Positions 1 through 10,200 of a stretch of DNA of 64,000 nt are shown here, in pieces. Origin of the DNA: Chinchilla lanigera (Eukaryota; Chordata; Mammalia; Rodentia; Chinchillidae); assembly GCF_000276665.1 (NCBI RefSeq), contig NW_004955469.1:11657112-11721111 (forward strand), in the 5' to 3' direction. Positions within the stretch are counted from its first letter, which is position 1. Each line of letters starts with the position of its first letter. Both the position numbers and the translations under genes were made by a program. A model generated the notes under the pieces. That model was not told the origin of the DNA. It made no database searches and saw only the letters and a list, made by a program, of their open reading frames with translations.

Positions 1-1018
1 CAGGTTCACTACACCACTTCTCATACTGAAGATCTCTGTCTTTCTGTTGGATGGTATGCAATAGCCAAATTCACCATATTGTCACTTCCTATTCTGTGAA
101 AATATACAACCCCTGAAATCTCAGTCGACTAAAAACAGAGGATCATTACGTTTATACTACATGTCCATTGAAAGTTGGGAAGGGGCCTCTGGTCTTCATA
201 GTCACTCAGAGAGCCAGCGTGATTAGAGCTACCATCTTGAACATTGTCAGTCATCTCAGTAGAAAGAAGACAGATGGGAATGCTTGTGCTAGCAAAAAGT
301 TTTCACCCAAAATTGACACACAGCACACAGTACTTATGCTCACAACTTGCAGCCCAGACCTAGTTTCAGGGCCCCACTCAACCTGAAGAAAGTACAATGT
401 TATCTCAGTCCCAGAATAAGGATAAGTTGTCATCAATGACAACTGTCATAAATCAGATCCTGGATCCCTGAGATGTCTTGCCTCTGGTTTCTGTGGATGT
501 CAATTATCTCTATAATCTGTTTACAGATACTTTCTACTACAGATTACATAATTGGTTGGGAAACCAAGAATTAAAACCCATTATTGTTCTAGATTTATCA
601 TGGATTTATAATATAGAGATCCTAGCTAATCCATGGTCAATACTTCAATTTCTCCAAATGAAAAATGAGCTGACTGCGCTATTTCATGTGGTCATTCAAT
701 TTGTTCAAGATATAAGAATAACTAGTACATATAAAAGCTATATGTTCTAATGTGAACACTTATAAAACTGCAAAAATACATATAAAAACAATTGTTTTTC
801 AACATCAGAGAGCAGGCAGCAAGACTGTGATCCCCCAAAAAAGGCAAACAAATGAGGCAAGTCATGTAATGGCCCCAGTTCTGTCCTGCAGGCACTGTTG
901 GCTTGGTCACAACAGGAAGCCAAAATACGGTATTGCTAAAGCTATGAGAGAGGAACTTGGGTCTAAAGCTATTGTGGCTCCTGAAATTCACGGAATATGA
1001 CACCAGAAAAAAGGGAGC
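1..1018. other. AT-rich sequence without a recognised gene
   Basis: No exon-like reading frame is convincing in either strand. A phrase at about 170-270, with a series of imperfectly repeated CAGTCAT/CAGTCACT-like words, looks like a fragment of an old interspersed repeat, but I cannot name the family. The rest looks like ordinary intergenic DNA up to the first copy of the 196-bp direct repeat. Confidence 0.4.
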
Positions 1019-1214
1019 TGTGCAAAGAAGATCAGCAAAGCTGCACAGGAGTCCCACGGAGATTTTAGCTGAATACTATGGTGCATACATGTAGGGCAAC
1101 ACTTTACAGGTACATTAAAATAATATCTACCAGAGGGGAAAAAAACACCACAGAATAACTAGTCCTGTCTCTACCAGAGATTGTATAAGTACTCTTCAGA
1201 TTGCACAGGAGTGG
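1019..1214. repeat. Direct repeat copy A (about 196 bp)
   Basis: This copy begins TGTGCAAAGAAGATCAGC and ends TTGCACAGGAGTGG. It matches copy B at 2181-2379 with about ten substitutions and one 3-bp indel, so roughly 95% identity. Flanks on either side are unrelated. It contains no open frame of note. The family is unknown to me: it could be part of an L1/HAL1 5' region, or a locally duplicated unit. Confidence 0.85.
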
Positions 1215-1289
1215 GAGACAGAGTTCTCCCCAAGCACAATGGAGAATCTTTAATAAATGTAGTACAGACCCAAAAAGCCCATGCTTAGG

Positions 1290-2175
1290 AACAGATCTAA
1301 ACTGAGCCTAGACTGAAGATAATAGACAATCCCTAATGAAGCTGTAATACAAGTCCAAATGGATCAAATTGATTTATAAATAAATGAATTGCCTACCAGA
1401 GCAAAATTCAACTATTAAGAAAGACAAAAAAAAATCCAGACAATCAATAATGTAGCATCAACAATGTCCAGCACAAATTTTAAAAAAAATTCCTAGATAG
1501 GCAAAGAAACAAGAAAATGTGATCTGTTACCAGGAGAAAAGTCAGTTAATAGAAACAAACCGGGGAATGACAGTAAAGAATGGATTAGCAGCCAATGATT
1601 TCAGGAAGAACAAATATATTCAGATAATTAAAGGAAAATATGAACTTAATGCGGAATAGAGAGAAGAAACAGAAAAGAATCAAACTGAAATTTCAGAACA
1701 GAGAAATACAGTATCTGAACTTCAAAAGTTCACAGGATGGATACTACAGATACTACAGAAGAGAAAAAAAATCAGTGAACTTGAAGGTCAGACAACAGGA
1801 GCAATCCAACTTAAAGTATAGTGAGCAACAGGTAGAAAATTTAAAGAATGAAGAGAGCCACAGTGACCTATGGGGAAATATTAAGCAGTATAAGACACTG
1901 TTAAAGTTTTACACTAACAGAAAGAGAGGAAATGTTGAGTCCAAAAAATATTTTTAAAGTAATGTTTAATTTTTTTCAAATTTGCTCAAAAATACAAATC
2001 TATAGTCTTCTGAATTTCAATGAAACCAAACATAATAAATACAAGGATGGTAACACTGGATATGTCATAATAAAGCTGTTAGAATTACAGAGAGATGAAA
2101 GATGGTATACAAATGTTCCTAGCAACTTTCTTTATAATAGTCATGAATGGGAATCATCATCACTATATATATGAA
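1290..2175 (+). mobile_element. Old L1/HAL1-like fragment (ORF1 region plus a 3' piece)
   Basis: The phrase around 1530-1660 (accept-and-delete variants of 'gtcagttaatagaaac...aatgacag') and the lysine/glutamate-rich stretch translated from 1640 resemble the start of ORF1 in old mammalian L1/HAL1 elements, whose product is a coiled-coil RNA-binding protein. A 2060-2170 segment resembles the end of ORF2. The middle is missing and the frame is short, so this is an inactive relic. The 196-bp repeats lie on each side. Confidence 0.55.
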
Positions 2176-2180
2176 CAACT

Positions 2181-2379
2181 TGTGCAAAGAAGGAGATCAG
2201 CAAAGCTGCACAGGAGTCCCATGGAGAGTTTGGCTGAATACTATGGTGCACACATGTAGGGCAACACTTTACAGGTACATTAAAATAATATCTACCAGAG
2301 GGGAAAAAACCACCACAGAATAACTGGTCCTGTCTCTACCAGAGATTGTATAACTACTCTGCAGATTGCACAGGAGTGG
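2181..2379. repeat. Direct repeat copy B (about 199 bp)
   Basis: This is the second copy of the unit seen at 1019-1214, in the same orientation. The start-to-start distance is 1,162 bp. It carries three extra bases (AAGGAGATC against AAGATC) and about ten substitutions. It separates two segments that both look like the 3' part of an L1. Confidence 0.85.
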
Positions 2380-2399
2380 AGTGCAGGACAAACATCCTA

Positions 2400-2575
2400 T
2401 GCACACAAAAACATTCCTGAAGCTTCAAGATAATGTGTTTGGTGAGGAAAGCCAGACACAAAAAAAATACGCACTATATCATTCCAATGTGAAATTCTAG
2501 AATAGGCAAAAGGAACCTATGAAGAAAGAAATAATAGTTGCATATATAAGGATAATTACCAACTACCAAGAGACA
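2400..2575 (+). mobile_element. L1-like 3' end fragment
   Basis: The wording 'ccaatgtgaaattctagaataggcaa', split here as AATGTGAAATTCTAGAATAG plus flanks, matches the stretch that old L1s carry near the end of ORF2 and in the 3' UTR. There are no frames and the copy is highly degenerate. Confidence 0.5.
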
Positions 2576-2603
2576 TAAGGAATCTTTATTGTGATAAAAA
2601 TAA

Positions 2604-2619
2604 TGCATATATATATATA

Positions 2620-2654
<35 letters not shown>
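2604..2654. repeat. Compound (AT)n(GT)n microsatellite
   Basis: About eight AT units are followed by about sixteen GT units, immediately 3' to the L1-like fragment and 5' to an inverted SINE. Short frames running through it are artefacts of the repeat. Confidence 0.95.
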
Positions 2655-2656
<2 letters not shown>

Positions 2657-2786
2657 GCTGAGTATTGAACTCAGTAACTTCACACTGAGCTGTATCCCCA
2701 GCCTTTTTTTTCATTTTGACATAGGTTCTTGTTAAGCTGCCTAGACAGGGTTTGAGCTTGTGATCCTCCTGCGTCAGCTTCATAGA
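2655..2786 (-). mobile_element. B1-ID composite SINE, minus strand
   Basis: Reading minus, a partial B1-like left part (GCAGGAGGATCACAAGCTCA) leads through an A-rich linker into an ID-like right part that starts GGCTGGGGATACAGCTCAGT and ends GAGTTCAATACTCAGCA. The ID half retains the pol III A-box-like region of a tRNA-derived SINE. This B1-then-ID order is characteristic of non-murid rodents. The copy is old, with many substitutions. Confidence 0.75.
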
Positions 2787-2789
2787 AAA

Positions 2790-3212
2790 AATGCTGATAT
2801 TAAAACTATTGCATATTTTGATAAGCAAGAAAGTTTATACAATTGTCAAGATGCACCCAACTGTTCACAAAAGGTGTGTGATTTTCATGGCATATAAACT
2901 ATTGTTAATAAAAATGTTTGCAAAGCTATTTAAAAAACCAAACGTGACACATTATGTATGATACAGTTTTGTTTCTTAAGGACCTTCTGCCCAGAATGAT
3001 TTGCCCATATGTTTGCTGATGCCTGAAGTTCTACTGATAGCTCTATTCATTCACCCTGAACTTAGATGCCTGATCAACTGCGGAGGGCTCTTAGACGAGG
3101 TAATGTTGAAACCTATTTCATCTTAGTGTAAATTCATTTACCAGTATCTTTTCTAAGAATGTGTTTTGGGGAGGTGGCTGGGTCAAGTATGATAAGAAAT
3201 AGTTTTTCTTGT
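2790..3212. other. Unassigned intergenic stretch
   Basis: I see nothing specific in this AT-rich piece. It lies between the SINE and the LTR that follows. No coding pattern is visible. Confidence 0.5.
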
Positions 3213-3217
3213 GTGTT

Positions 3218-3386
3218 TGTCGTGTTATATCTAGATGTTCCCCAGGCCTCATGTACTTATGTGCTTTGGGGGGGCGGTCGTTGGATTACGGGGGCTTATA
3301 TCTGACTCGCTGTTAGGAGGCAGGTCTTGTTGGAAGAGGTGGCTCACCGGGCATGGCCTGGAAAGGTTCATCCCTCTGCCTGGCTC

Positions 3387-3427
<41 letters not shown>

Positions 3428-3584
3428 TTCCTGTTTGCCATGCCGTGAGCAGCCTCTCTTCCATGCCATCCTGCCCTGGAGTCTGCTGACCACTGGCTGA
3501 AACGTGAGCGAATATAAACTTCTCCAACTTTAAATTGTGGGTGTCAGGTATTGTGTCTCAGCAACAGAGAAACTGACTACAACA
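3218..3584 (+). mobile_element. MaLR/ERVL-like solo LTR with 5-bp TSD GTGTT
   Basis: The element runs TGT...ACA. GTGTT lies on both sides (3213-3217 and 3585-3589), the duplication expected of ERVL-type integration. The 3' half carries the family phrase for this window's LTR group: a GTGAGC word, an AATAAA-like 'gaatataaac' site, then GTGTCAGGTATTGTGTC and CAGCAACAGAGAAACTGACT. A (TC)n run sits inside at about 3393-3425. No internal viral region is present, so this is a solo LTR left by recombination. Confidence 0.75.
3393..3425. repeat. (TC)n microsatellite within the LTR
   Basis: An uninterrupted TC run of about sixteen units lies in the polypyrimidine part of the LTR. The Arg/Glu-rich and Leu/Ser-rich frames across it on opposite strands are repeat artefacts. 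Confidence 0.95.
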
Positions 3585-3589
3585 GTGTT

Positions 3590-4185
3590 CTAATTTCTGT
3601 TCAATAAACAAATATTTGTTACATAATAGGAAAAATGAATAAAGGGTTTAAAAATACTAGAGAGAGATCCTGGCTAACTGGGTCTGGTAGAAGGCCCCAG
3701 TGAGATGGAAAACTGGTAAGAAAAGTAGCTGAGAATTCCAGAAAACAAATTTCATCCTCTTCAAGATTTCAGATAACTGCCTTCCAATTCAGACCAGCAA
3801 AGCATTAGGATAATTGAGGCAATTTCCTGCACAGAGAGACATGGCGAGATTTCTTTATGGAAATTGCAAAATCAAAATGAATACATTAAGTAGATCGCAA
3901 AGTGAGCTTTTTGTTCATGGCAAATGGTTGTCTTGCCATTCCTGGCACTTGCCACATTCTCTCCCCTTTCCCACCTTTGTTAGTGTCCCCCCCTCTGTCT
4001 CTCTGGAATAACCTTTTCATTCTGTAAGCCAGTGGCAAGTCTTCTCACCCTCCGAGTGGCCCAAAGGTCTTTCCTTCACTGTGTGCTCCCTCCTCTGAAC
4101 TTCTATGGCTCTTGGTGGATTGTGATTTGCCACTGCAACTCTGGATCATGATGCCAAGGATGACTGTAAGTTTACTACCTGATGC
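3590..4185. other. Unassigned intergenic stretch
   Basis: No recognisable gene or young repeat was seen. A pyrimidine-rich part (about 3940-4110) resembles a weak L2-like end, but this is too faint to call. Confidence 0.4.
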
Positions 4186-4187
4186 TC

Positions 4188-4402
4188 ACAGCATGGAACA
4201 CTTTACACACATCCACTCATTAAATCTTGACAGCCACTCTTCAGGGTAGGAAGAAATAAACAATTTATAGGAGAAGAAACCAAGGCTTAGAAAAGTCAAA
4301 GAAGTTGCTCAACACAAAACTAGTAAACTTAGCAGATATTAAGTGAGACCCTAAGGCTCTTGGATTCCATTGCTTTTATTTTTAACCACTATATTATACT
4401 GC
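4188..4402 (+). mobile_element. MIR SINE, old
   Basis: The order of phrases fits a MIR. It has 'acttta...cactcattaaatctt', then GGAGAAGAAACCAAGGCTTAG, then 'aagtcaaagaagttgctcaa' and 'actagtaaact'. These correspond to the 'gaggaaactgaggctcagag' and 'ttgcccaaggtcacacagctagtaag' core of this ancient tRNA-derived SINE. The copy is strongly diverged. Confidence 0.75.
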
Positions 4403-4831
4403 CTCCTTGACATATGTCTCATTTAATAAACAAAAACAAAAATCCATCTATCTCTATCTCTAAATCACTTACTATAAGACAGGCAGACTATCTAGTGCTC
4501 CTTGAAAGGAGGGATAGGCCTTGCACATTTTTATTGCCTCCTGCATTTTACATAGATCTGGCAAATGTACCTGTCAGCATATGCTTGGAGACACACATGG
4601 ATAGTTAGATGATACCACTGCAAGACTCTTCCCCCCTCAATTCCAAAATTTGTAGTCCTAGACCTGTAAACACCAAATAGAGGAATAAATGAATAAAGAC
4701 AAAGTTAATTCCTACTTCAAACATAATCTCAATATTGGCTGCAAATCGCCTGGGTTTTGTAGTTCCTTTTAAAAACTTTGTGTTCTAAGCTCTGTAATTC
4801 CCGTTCCTTTCCTTCTGCACCTCAGAAATAT

Positions 4832-4992
4832 ATATTTTTTTCTTTTTGGCTTTTTGAGACAGGGCCTTGCTATGTAGTTCAGTCTGGTTCTGAACTCACT
4901 ATGTAGTCCAAGCTGGCCTTGAACTTGTGGCATCCTCCTGCCTCAGCCTCCCAAGTGCTGCTGGGATTACAGGTGTGCACCACCACACAAAG
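4832..4992 (-). mobile_element. B1-type SINE with TSD CTCAGAAATAT
   Basis: This 7SL-derived monomer is inverted. Its plus-strand copy reads TTTTTGAGACAGGGCCTTGC and then CTCCCAAGTGCTGCTGGGATT before 'acaggtgtgcaccacca'. The target duplication CTCAGAAATAT flanks it at 4821-4831 and 4993-5003. It includes the internal tandem duplication typical of modern B1. Part of a short minus-strand frame crosses it and is not a gene. Confidence 0.9.
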
Positions 4993-5194
4993 CTCAGAAA
5001 TATTTCTATAACTTGCTCCTAATTTGTTTTCTGTTGAAAGATGAGAAAAACCACAGCCACAGTGTGGTTTATATGAAATCTTAAATTCAGAAATGAGAGA
5101 ATCTAAGCCATTCACACACACTATGTCATCAAAACTTGGAGCAATGAGTTATTGTATCTATTGAGAGTTGAATGTTTGTGGGGCATATCGCAGT

Positions 5195-5350
5195 GTGCAA
5201 AGCCCTTCCCTGTTGCATTATCTTCTATGACCTTTCCACTTGAAGTAGGCAAGGCCATTTGGATTATCCCAGTGACACAGATAAGCTGAAACTCAGAAAG
5301 GTGACATGATTTGGTAGCAAAGAATGTTAAGGTTTCACTCGAAGTCTTTC
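5195..5350 (+). mobile_element. MIR-like remnant
   Basis: The phrases 'ttatcccagtgacacagataagctgaaactcagaaaggtgacatgattt' (abridged: CTGAAACTCAGAAAGGTGAC) fit the MIR core on the plus strand. It is faint, and a chance match remains possible. Confidence 0.5.
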
Positions 5351-5399
5351 AGCCGTTATCTTTCACCCACATTGACTGCCTTAACTCGTTAGTCAGCAA

Positions 5400-6590
5400 T
5401 AAATTCAATCCCTATTTCAGCTCTTTCTCTAGGTGTATAATAGAGTCATTTTGCTCAGCCTGTATTAGGGGAACAGATTAAACCTGTTCCTTTGGAGTTA
5501 GCCATGTTTTGTCAAATTTTTCTTGAATGAGGTTCAAATAAGTTGTAGTAATAGAAGCTTGTACTTTAAAAGGTCTCAGAAAGCCCAACTTCCACTACCC
5601 CAGTATTACCCTATCATTTTTTTAAATAGGCAAACGGATGCCTTAGACATATGAGGCAATTATTTCCAAAATAACATAGTGAACAGCATCAGGGCTTTAG
5701 CATATCTGACACACAAGTGTTTTATAAAGCTCTGTCAGCTAATTCCAGAGGAGCTATTCTAAGTCAGTGTACCGGCTTGTATTCGGAAGGGAACTTAAGG
5801 CTAATCTTATCCGAACTGTCTCCAATGCAGTAACTTCTCTTGTAGTATGGCATCTGTGTCTCCCTTGGTACCTTTGCTGTACAAATTCACTTCATCCGTT
5901 AATATATGAAGTAACCATAAAACAACTGCCAAGAGAGTTGAATCTCCTGGTGGTGACTTCCACCAAATTTTGCTCAGTGTTCTCGGGAGCCCTCTATTGG
6001 CCTCCTGGGTAATAGCAGGCCCCGCTGCTGGGGGCTGGGCTCCCTTGGTCCTGAGCAGTTGGCCTGAACCACAGCGGGTGATGCTCATTTTGGCACCATC
6101 GGAAGGTGATCAATTTGTTTTTGCCAAGTTGAAACAGGCAGAATAAGTGGTGAAATAAACTTCCATTTTCTCACCTTCCAAAAATAGCCACCAAAGCTAG
6201 TTAATTCAAAAACAAAACTCTTCGCTCTGAATCAAGGGAATGTCGGGCCTTTCTTCATGGAAAACCCAGCCAATAACTGTTTCTTACAGTCGTCTCAGTT
6301 TCAGCGCAGCTTGTCCCCTACCTACTCTTAACCAAGCCTCAGCGTACAGAGTGATGGCATGTAGGTAATGTAGCTCACATCCTCCCCCAAGCTACCTTTT
6401 CCTTCCTTGCACCCTCCTACCTTCTTACTCTCCTGTCTTGTCCTCCTCTCTCTGCTTCTTCCAGTTCAATTCACCGGAAGTTAGAAAGATGATTCTGAAT
6501 TAGAACCTACTCTAAGGAGTCCATGATAGGTAAAATATGACAAGTATGGGTTATTTATTTATTGTGCAGACGATTAAAACCAGGGCCTTG
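5400..6590. other. Unassigned intergenic stretch, mostly repeat-free
   Basis: Roughly 1.2 kb shows no young repeat and no coding pattern. The stretch 5900-6130 has a relatively high GC content and no obvious repeat phrase, so it could be unique conserved sequence. Short frames on both strands there lack codon structure or family motifs. Confidence 0.45.
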
Positions 6591-6604
6591 ACCCAGAATG
6601 ACCT

Positions 6605-6745
6605 TTGCAGCCATTTTTGCTTTCTATTTCTTGAGAAAGGGTCTCACTAAGTTTCTAGGTTGCCTAGACTGGATTTAAATTAGTAATTCTGCCCCAGTCT
6701 CCCAATGTTCTGGGATTATAGACATGTACCACACCTGGTTTTTAT
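6605..6745 (-). mobile_element. Old B1-like monomer, minus strand
   Basis: The plus-strand copy reads TTGAGAAAGGGTCTCACTAAG, then 'ccagtctcccaatgttctgggattatagacatgtaccaca'. The order matches an inverted B1/proto-B1 monomer. It lacks clear target duplications and is more diverged than the copy at 4.8 kb. Confidence 0.75.
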
Positions 6746-6872
6746 GGCTACTTTAAAAAGGAAAAAAATTAAGGCCCCTAAGAGATGTTCTAGCTCTTAC
6801 CTGAAATAACAAGAGATTTATGGGAAGGATATCTACTTAGGAACTCAAGAAGGGCTCCATTATCAGACCCCA

Positions 6873-7495
6873 TGTGGTGGATTAACAAATGGTCATCCTG
6901 TAACACCCAGCTGAATTGAATCAGTCTAGTTCTGGACGTGGAAGGCCCACCTGAGGATTGTTGCCAACAGTATAAAAGAAGAACTGGAGGGGAAGATGGT
7001 GCTGTTGTTCACTCTCCTGGAGAAGCTTATCATGCTGGTTTTCCTGACATGAACTCAACTGTTCTCATTGTCAGAGGAGTTTCGCAGCCTGGCTGTCACT
7101 GAGGCTTCCTGTGGTTCTCTTTGGGGGAGTTCTGGAACTTACCTTGAGCATCACTTTCTGACTCCAGGTGCAGATCCCTCAGCCTGCTGGCACAGATCCT
7201 TCACCCCACTGGCACAGACTTTTTGGTTTCCACCACTGGCTTTTGGGCCTTCCCAGTGCAGATCCTTGATATAGACTTGTATGAGGCATTGTCGTGGGCT
7301 GTAGGTCTCCAGGTGGACTCACAGAGGACATTGCCGTGGGATCCAGGCCTTCAGCTGGATTCTTTGGGTCTCTAGTATGTGAACAGATCTCCCACACCCT
7401 TCTGTGTTTAACTTTTTTGGTGAATAATATAAAATAATCCTATAAACTATGTGTCCTGTATTAAATCTATTCCCTTGCAAACTCTGACTACAACA
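6873..7495 (+). mobile_element. ERVL-like solo LTR, 623 bp, TSD CCCCA
   Basis: The element begins TGTGGTGGATT and ends CTCTGACTACAACA. CCCCA is duplicated exactly at 6868-6872 and 7496-7500. The terminal words suit an ERVL/MLT2-like LTR, and the sequence differs from the MaLR-like group found elsewhere in the window. An internal motif, GCAGATCC or GCACAGATCC, recurs three times at about 7170-7270, suggesting small tandem amplification. Several short frames across it are non-coding. Confidence 0.75.
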
Positions 7496-7499
7496 CCCC

Positions 7500-8370
7500 A
7501 GAAAAAGCAGCAACTAGGCAATGAATCTGAATTGTGTATGGGGGCTTAGGAGCTTCTTGACATAGTTTTTGAGCTGTACCAGAACACACATACAACCTAT
7601 ATGTCTGTTCTTTTCCTACTCAACAATGAACTTTTTCATCCACTACACAACTTTTCACTCCACTCTCCTAGAATAGACACTCACGTTCCCGAGTTAGTTC
7701 TGGTTAAGAAGCAGTGAGGATTCTGGATGTTGCCAATGGCAACAGGTCGCAGCTGATGACATTATCCTCCAGGCCCCACGGCATTAGGCCACACAGTGGG
7801 CCTGCCATGTAGGAAGGGAAGTGGGTGAGGAAGGAAGTGGGTGCAGTGAGGGCTCGTTTCTATCACAACAGTTTTGGCAAGTGCCCACATGTGACCTTGT
7901 GGTCTCCACCATAGAAGTGGTGTACTCTGAGTTCCTGGGGCCATGGGAACATCCCTTCCCACACCTATTTCCATCCAGATTCCTTTCTTGAAGGTAGGGA
8001 AGTGAGTTAGCAAAGACTCAAAGGCCTTGGATAATTGGATGAGAGGATGCTGAAGGGAATAGGTTATTGAAGTGAATGTTGTAGCATTAGGGACAAAGGA
8101 AATGAGAAAGAGGAGGGCCTTGAGGAAGAGGTTCTTCTCCTGTGTGAAGTCCTCAGGTCATACTTTGATGAAGCGGTAGAGGTAGGGTAATTAGGGTAAG
8201 GTGACTGGATAAGAAAGCCATCAGGGCTTGAGTTTTCAGCATTTCACTTCCTAATAATAGGAAGTGGTGTTAATGCAGAGGAAGGGAGAGGCAGGAACTC
8301 ATCAGCTAGAAGGGGTCTTGGTGACTCCAGCAACAGAAGAGTTGGTTTCACTCTGAGTTGGAATTCCTTG
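7500..8370. other. Unassigned intergenic stretch
   Basis: No recognised repeat or gene was seen. The 7740-8000 part is moderately GC-rich and opens a short minus-strand frame with no domain or family resemblance. Confidence 0.45.
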
Positions 8371-8371
8371 T

Positions 8372-8858
8372 TGTAATGGTCGATACACTGTGTCAACTTG
8401 AGAAGTCTAGATTAACTAAGTAACTCAGCAGTTCTACATCCTAGGGTGTACATGACATGCCCTTACCACTCTAGGATGTTGTTCATTGTGTCAACTTGAA
8501 AATTTTAGAAGTTTAATTAAGTGGTTCAGGAGGGGACCAGGGTCCTCACTTTGTAAACATCCTGAGCCTGTGCAAGAGGAAGGCCCCCAGATGGTGTGAG
8601 TGCTACACCCACCCAAGGGCAGATAGTCTACATAAAATACAAGGGAGGGAAAGAGGCTTGCTTTCCCCTTTTTGCTCTTGTTGCTTTTGCTGTCTTCTGC
8701 TGCCTTGAAATGTTGCCCCTGTGCCCTGCCACCCTGCCTTGGAACCAGCTGATTATAGACTGAAACTTCCAGACACTGTGAGCTAAATAAACCTTCCCTT
8801 CCTTAATTTTAGGTGTCAGGTATTTTGTCCCAGCAAGAAAAGGAAAGTAATTAAGACA
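8372..8858 (+). mobile_element. MaLR-like LTR, subfamily with duplicated 'GTGTCAACTTGA' 5' part
   Basis: The 3' half is shared with the LTR at 56.6 kb: TGTGAGTGCTACACC, then GGCTTGCTTT, TTGCTTTTGCTGTCTTCTGC, GTGAGCTAAATAAACCTTCC (polyadenylation signal AATAAA) and an end in AATTAAGACA. The 5' half differs and holds two imperfect copies of a segment beginning GTGTCAACTTGA (8390 and 8490). The left boundary is uncertain, and no exact target duplication was found. Confidence 0.65.
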
Positions 8859-8991
8859 CTGTTAGTGAAAATGTGCCCTGACCACACAGAACAGGCACAC
8901 AATTACATGTACAATTTCTTCTGAGAGTAGTGTGTGTGTTGACATTGTCAACACTTCTTAACTTGTCAGAGGGCTTGTGAAGCTGCTGTAA

Positions 8992-9247
8992 GAAAGGAGG
9001 GAAGGAAAGAAGGAAGAAAAGAAGGAAGGAAGGAAAGGAAGACAGGAAGGAAGGAAAGAAAGAAAGAAGGAAGGAAGGAAGGAAGGAAGGAAGGAAGGAA
9101 GGAAGGAAGGAAGAAGGAAAGAAGGAAAGAAGGAAGGAAGGGAGGAAGGGAGGAAGGAAGGAAGGAAGGAAAGAAGGAAGGAAGGGAGGAAAGAAAGAAG
9201 GAAGGAAGGAGGGAAGGAGGGAAGGAGGGAGGGATGGAGGGAAGGAG
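8992..9247. repeat. (GGAA)n/(GAAGG)n purine tract, about 255 bp
   Basis: An almost pure A/G strand with GGAA as the main unit is interrupted by GAAA, GGGA and a single GACAGG. Ser/Pro/Phe-rich frames on the opposite strand are artefacts. Long stretches have mirror symmetry and could form intramolecular triplexes; GGAA arrays can also bind ETS-family factors. Confidence 0.95.
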
Positions 9248-9569
9248 GATATGTAAATGTGAGCATGTGGATGGCTCCTGATAATATGGCAATGGTTAGT
9301 AGAGTGACATGCTAGTTCTACCTGTAGATGGATTCACTGCATGGAATGTAAGTTGTAGATCCTGAGCCCATAGCTTTACAAAGACTGAAGTGGTCATTGA
9401 TTTACTTGGAGCAGGACAAAACTACTCATCACTTGTTAATAGAATGGCCACAAGCAGTAAATTGTCACTTATCAAACCCCAAAGCTCACAGAAACCCTGG
9501 GAAAGAGAAGTCATGGGACCAAGGAATGGGTTGCATTAAGAGGTAGGGAGCACTCATGACCAAATATCA

Positions 9570-9760
9570 TACCTCAGTGCACACATAGTTACCACTGGGC
9601 ATCTACAGCATGCTAGGCATATCATTTGGCACCAAAGATCTAGTCCTTGCTCTCATGAACTTCACTTTGCAGTGGGAAAGCCAAACAACAATCGGTTACT
9701 CTCACAGAAAGAGATGAATGTCAAGTGTGATGTATGTTTTTGAAAGAAACATCTACAGTG
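9570..9760 (+). mobile_element. Old interspersed repeat remnant
   Basis: The phrase 'catgctaggca...ccaaagatctagtccttgctctcatgaacttcac' (key words GCTAGGCAT and CTCATGAACTTCAC) matches a very common ancient mammalian repeat end. I recognise the pattern but cannot place the family with certainty. Confidence 0.45.
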
Positions 9761-10081
9761 CTATGGGAACACAGCATGGGTAATTTGACATATAGGCCCT
9801 GGCAAAGAAGGTCAAGGAAATTCCCTCGAGGAAGTAACCTCTGAGCTGCTGTCTGATGGATAAGAAGTTGTCTGGGCAACAAGGGAAAGGAGACATTTTA
9901 GGGAAAAGAAATAGCATATGCAAAGGTCCTGATGAAAGCAGGAGGCAAGAAGCACAGAACCTCCAGCAGGTTGTAGCCTGACTAGACTGGAAGGAAATTG
10001 GACAAAAACGGGTCATTGTCAAAGAAGGTCAGCTCAGGTGGGACACAGGGACAGACTGTGCAAGAGTGCATGTGCTTCTAG

Positions 10082-10200
10082 TTTGGGGATGGGAGCAGGG
10101 TCTCGCTAAGTTGCTAAGCTGGGCTCAACCTTTCAATCATCCGACCTTAGACTCCCAGAGTTCTGAGATTACAGGCATGTGCCACCATGCCTGGCTTGCA
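10082..10200 (-). mobile_element. Old B1-like monomer, minus strand
   Basis: The plus-strand copy reads GGGAGCAGGGTCTCGCTAAG and then 'cccagagttctgagattacaggcatgtgccaccatgcctggc'. This is an inverted B1/proto-B1. It has no clear target duplication. Confidence 0.8.

Noticed and set aside
1640..1957. 105-codon Lys/Glu/Asn-rich frame
   Set aside because: It looks like the start of an old L1/HAL1 ORF1 rather than a cellular gene; no intact protein remains.
1019..2379. Provirus with paired LTRs
   Set aside because: The 196-bp repeats lack TG...CA ends and target duplications, and the interior is L1-like rather than retroviral.
8992..9247. CRISPR-like or regularly spaced array
   Set aside because: The repeat is a simple microsatellite without spacers, in a vertebrate genome; no array is present anywhere in the window.
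8958..9292. Ser/Pro/Phe-rich minus-strand frames
   Set aside because: They are translations of the GGAA tract in two frames, and so are repeat artefacts.
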